A model generated the notes under the pieces. That model did not search any database. It was not told the DNA's origin and was given only the letters and a program-made list of their open reading frames with translations. From contig JAEMPZ010000187.1 in assembly GCA_022759065.1 (NCBI GenBank), positions 1 through 6,068 on the forward strand: a DNA stretch of 6,068 nucleotides, given 5' to 3'. Both the position numbers and the translations under genes were made by a program. Origin of the DNA: Acidobacteriota bacterium (GTDB lineage Bacteria; Acidobacteriota; UBA4820; DSQY01). Of this stretch, positions 4,298 through 6,068 are shown in pieces; positions within the stretch are counted from its first letter, which is position 1; the number at the start of each line of letters is the position of its first letter.

Positions 4298-6039
4298 CCC
4301 GTCATCTTCATTTGGCGCGACATCGCCGCGATTCGTTCCTCAATGGCGGCGCGGCAGCTTGCGAGCGCCTCTTCAGCGTAGCGGCGGAAATCGCTGTTCA
4401 GGCGGCGCGCCTCTTTGCGAAGGCGGGGCATCGCCTCATCGCGGTAGGCCTTGAGCTGGTTGAGCCCGCGCTCCAGTTCATGGCGAGATGCCGCCCCGTC
4501 CCACTTCCGGCAGCCATCGAGAAATTTGCCCAGCCTGGACTTGATGCTCTCGACTTCAAGAATCTGCCGCGTGATGACAATGAAGTGGTGGCCCTTGATG
4601 GCGAGCGCCACGGCTTCCGCCGCCATCCACGGCCTGCGAATGATTGCTCTAGCAATAAAGCGCCAGTACTCCCTCCCATACCCTGAGAAGGTCTGAACGA
4701 TCATGGAGAGAAACAAAGCCCTCACATCTCCTGGATTGAGCCGCAGGTTGAGCCTGCGCCTGGGGCCGAGCCTTTTCAAGAGCGCCAGGCAGCGGTCGAA
4801 ATAGGCTCTCGGAGCGTACAGCCTGGCAAGCAGCCGCTTGTATCCATCCACCAAGACCCCGTTGTCCATGGCGGCGCGGAAATTGATGGCAAAGTCGTGC
4901 GTGTTGTTTCCAGACGAGTCAGCCAGCAGCCTGCCCTCGCCGCGAAGGCGTTGGTGAAGGCGGGTATGCGGCATCGCGGTTAAAAGGCCGACCATGGCCG
5001 TCGGAATGGCCGTCTCGCTTATGAAACGGAACTGGCGCTCGAAAATATCCGGCGGGTCGGCGTCAAACCCCAATATAAACCCTCCTGATACTTCCATCCC
5101 CTTAGCCTGGATGCGCAGAACCGACTCCCTCATGTCCATCTTCAGGTTCTGCCACTTTTTCGTCTCGGCAAGCGACTCTTCGACGGGAGTCTCTATGCCG
5201 GCAAACACCATCGTGAAACCGGCTTCAGCCATCAGGCCCATCAACTTCTCATCGCCGGCCAGGCCCAGCGTCACTTCGGTGAAGAGGTCAAAGGGGTAGC
5301 CGCGCTCGCGCTGCCACTTTGCGATTTGGGGAAGGAGCGCCCTGGCGCTCGCCCGGTTTCCGATGAAGTTGTCATCCACTATGAAGAGCGGGCCACGGTA
5401 CGAGGCGGCGTAAAGGATGTCCATCTCTTTCAGGAATTGTTCTGGGGTTTTCACGCGGGGAATCCTCCCGAAGAGGTGAGTGATGTCGCAAAACTCGCAT
5501 TCGTGGGGGCATCCCCTGGAATATTGGAGCGCCATGCTGGAGTAATCAGAAAGGCGTATCAGGTCAAAGCGCGGCGGCGGCGTTTTGGTGATGTCCGGCT
5601 TTGAAGCATCTTCGTAAAGGCGCTTGGCCTCGCCTTGTTCCCAGTCTTTCAAGAAGAGCGGCAGCGTTGACTCGGCCTCATTGAGGACAAAATGGTCCAC
5701 GCCCTCGATGGAGTCGTGGAAGCTCGTTGGAAAAGGCCCGCCAGCGACAACGGTCTTGCCATGCTCGCGGCAGCGCCTAACCACTCGCTCGAAGGAATCG
5801 CGCTGCACGACCATCGCCGAAATAAAAACGGCGTCCGCCTTGGCAATATCATCGTCAAGAAGCGGCCTGGCGTTCATGTCAACAACGGCCACGTCATAAT
5901 CCGGAGGCATGAGCGCCGCGACCGTCAGAAGGCCGAGGGGGGGAAAGGCGGCTTTCTTGCCCGTAAAGCGCATGGCGTAACGAAAGCTCCAGTAAGTGGG
6001 CGGAATTTCGGGATAAACCATCAGGATTTTTCGCTTCAA
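4294..6039 (-). CDS. B12-binding radical SAM protein with DUF4070-like C-terminal region
   Basis: Numbering from the TTG at 6039 (581 aa). Residues 2-145 form a cobalamin-binding Rossmann-type domain: it opens KRKILMVYPE, carries GGPFPT (100-105) and ends near LNEAE (119-123). It lacks the DxHxxG histidine, as is common in class B radical SAM enzymes. Residues 170-340 form the radical SAM core. C177, C181 and C184 (CPHECEFC) give the CxxxCxxC ligands of the [4Fe-4S] cluster; VDDNFIGN (221-228) and GIETP (281-285) are typical core-strand motifs. Residues about 345-490 look like DUF4070, and about 515-575 is a charged, probably coiled-coil extension. Related enzymes methylate unactivated carbons, including hopanoid C-2 methylase HpnP, but this one's substrate is unknown. 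Start: AAGGAG at 6054-6049 lies 9 bases before TTG, and the protein then begins as the family does. A GTG at 6063 would add eight atypical residues. It converges on the polymerase gene, so it is not in an operon with it. Confidence 0.9.
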   Translation of the reverse strand: MKRKILMVYPEIPPTYWSFRYAMRFTGKKAAFPPLGLLTVAALMPPDYDVAVVDMNARPLLDDDIAKADAVFISAMVVQRDSFERVVRRCREHGKTVVAGGPFPTSFHDSIEGVDHFVLNEAESTLPLFLKDWEQGEAKRLYEDASKPDITKTPPPRFDLIRLSDYSSMALQYSRGCPHECEFCDITHLFGRIPRVKTPEQFLKEMDILYAASYRGPLFIVDDNFIGNRASARALLPQIAKWQRERGYPFDLFTEVTLGLAGDEKLMGLMAEAGFTMVFAGIETPVEESLAETKKWQNLKMDMRESVLRIQAKGMEVSGGFILGFDADPPDIFERQFRFISETAIPTAMVGLLTAMPHTRLHQRLRGEGRLLADSSGNNTHDFAINFRAAMDNGVLVDGYKRLLARLYAPRAYFDRCLALLKRLGPRRRLNLRLNPGDVRALFLSMIVQTFSGYGREYWRFIARAIIRRPWMAAEAVALAIKGHHFIVITRQILEVESIKSRLGKFLDGCRKWDGAASRHELERGLNQLKAYRDEAMPRLRKEARRLNSDFRRYAEEALASCRAAIEERIAAMSRQMKMTG

Positions 6040-6048
6040 GGCGCCACT

Positions 6049-6054
6049 CTCCTT
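6049..6054 (-). promoter_or_regulatory. Ribosome binding site favouring a TTG start
   Basis: AAGGAG on the minus strand (6054-6049) is a strong Shine-Dalgarno match, 9 bases before the TTG at 6039-6037. If translation began at the GTG at 6063-6061, this motif would be inside the coding region, and only five bases of window would remain in which to find another site. Confidence 0.55.
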
Positions 6055-6068
6055 AGTCACCACGGTAA

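Noticed and set aside
6040..6063. GTG start at 6063 for the radical SAM protein
   Set aside because: The eight added residues are unlike the family N-terminus, and the strong AAGGAG would then be inside the gene; TTG at 6039 is better spaced. Not fully excluded, because the window ends five bases upstream.

Overview
This 6.07 kb window is GC-rich, densely coding bacterial chromosome with three complete genes and one clipped gene. The exported MsrA, the shortened DnaE-type polymerase and the B12/radical-SAM protein with a DUF4070-like tail fit a Gram-negative-type bacterium such as the broad Deltaproteobacteria, Nitrospirota or related uncultured lineages. That placement is inference only: no taxonomic marker is present. 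I see no tRNA, rRNA, CRISPR array, transposase or integrase.

Layout. At the left edge is the N-terminus of a minus-strand gene for an exported or membrane-anchored protein (82 to <1), with a good sigma-70-type promoter directly upstream. A 144-bp intergenic stretch with two small hairpins and a 7-bp tandem repeat separates it from msrA (minus strand, 874-227), an exported peptide methionine sulfoxide reductase A. A 127-bp divergent control region (875-1001) lies between msrA and a plus-strand gene for a C-family DNA polymerase alpha subunit of the DnaE2/ImuC type (1002-4232). The polymerase gene converges, across 61 bp, on a minus-strand gene for a cobalamin-binding radical SAM protein with a coiled-coil-like C-terminal extension (6039-4294).

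How the parts fit. The divergent region is the most informative non-coding part. It appears to hold two back-to-back promoters sharing one self-complementary -35 hexamer (TTGCAA). A near-perfect 20-bp palindrome centred on GTCAC-TT-GTGAC fills the spacer of the polymerase promoter. A second inverted repeat lies in the polymerase leader, and a perfect 11-bp palindrome lies in the msrA leader. This suggests, but does not prove, that a protein-repair enzyme and a damage-tolerance polymerase are controlled from one stress-responsive switch. The radical SAM gene belongs to a separate transcription unit, and its substrate cannot be named from sequence. I found no clearly new multi-gene system; the best leads are the regulatory architecture, the degenerate PHP site of the polymerase and the C-terminal extension of the radical SAM protein.
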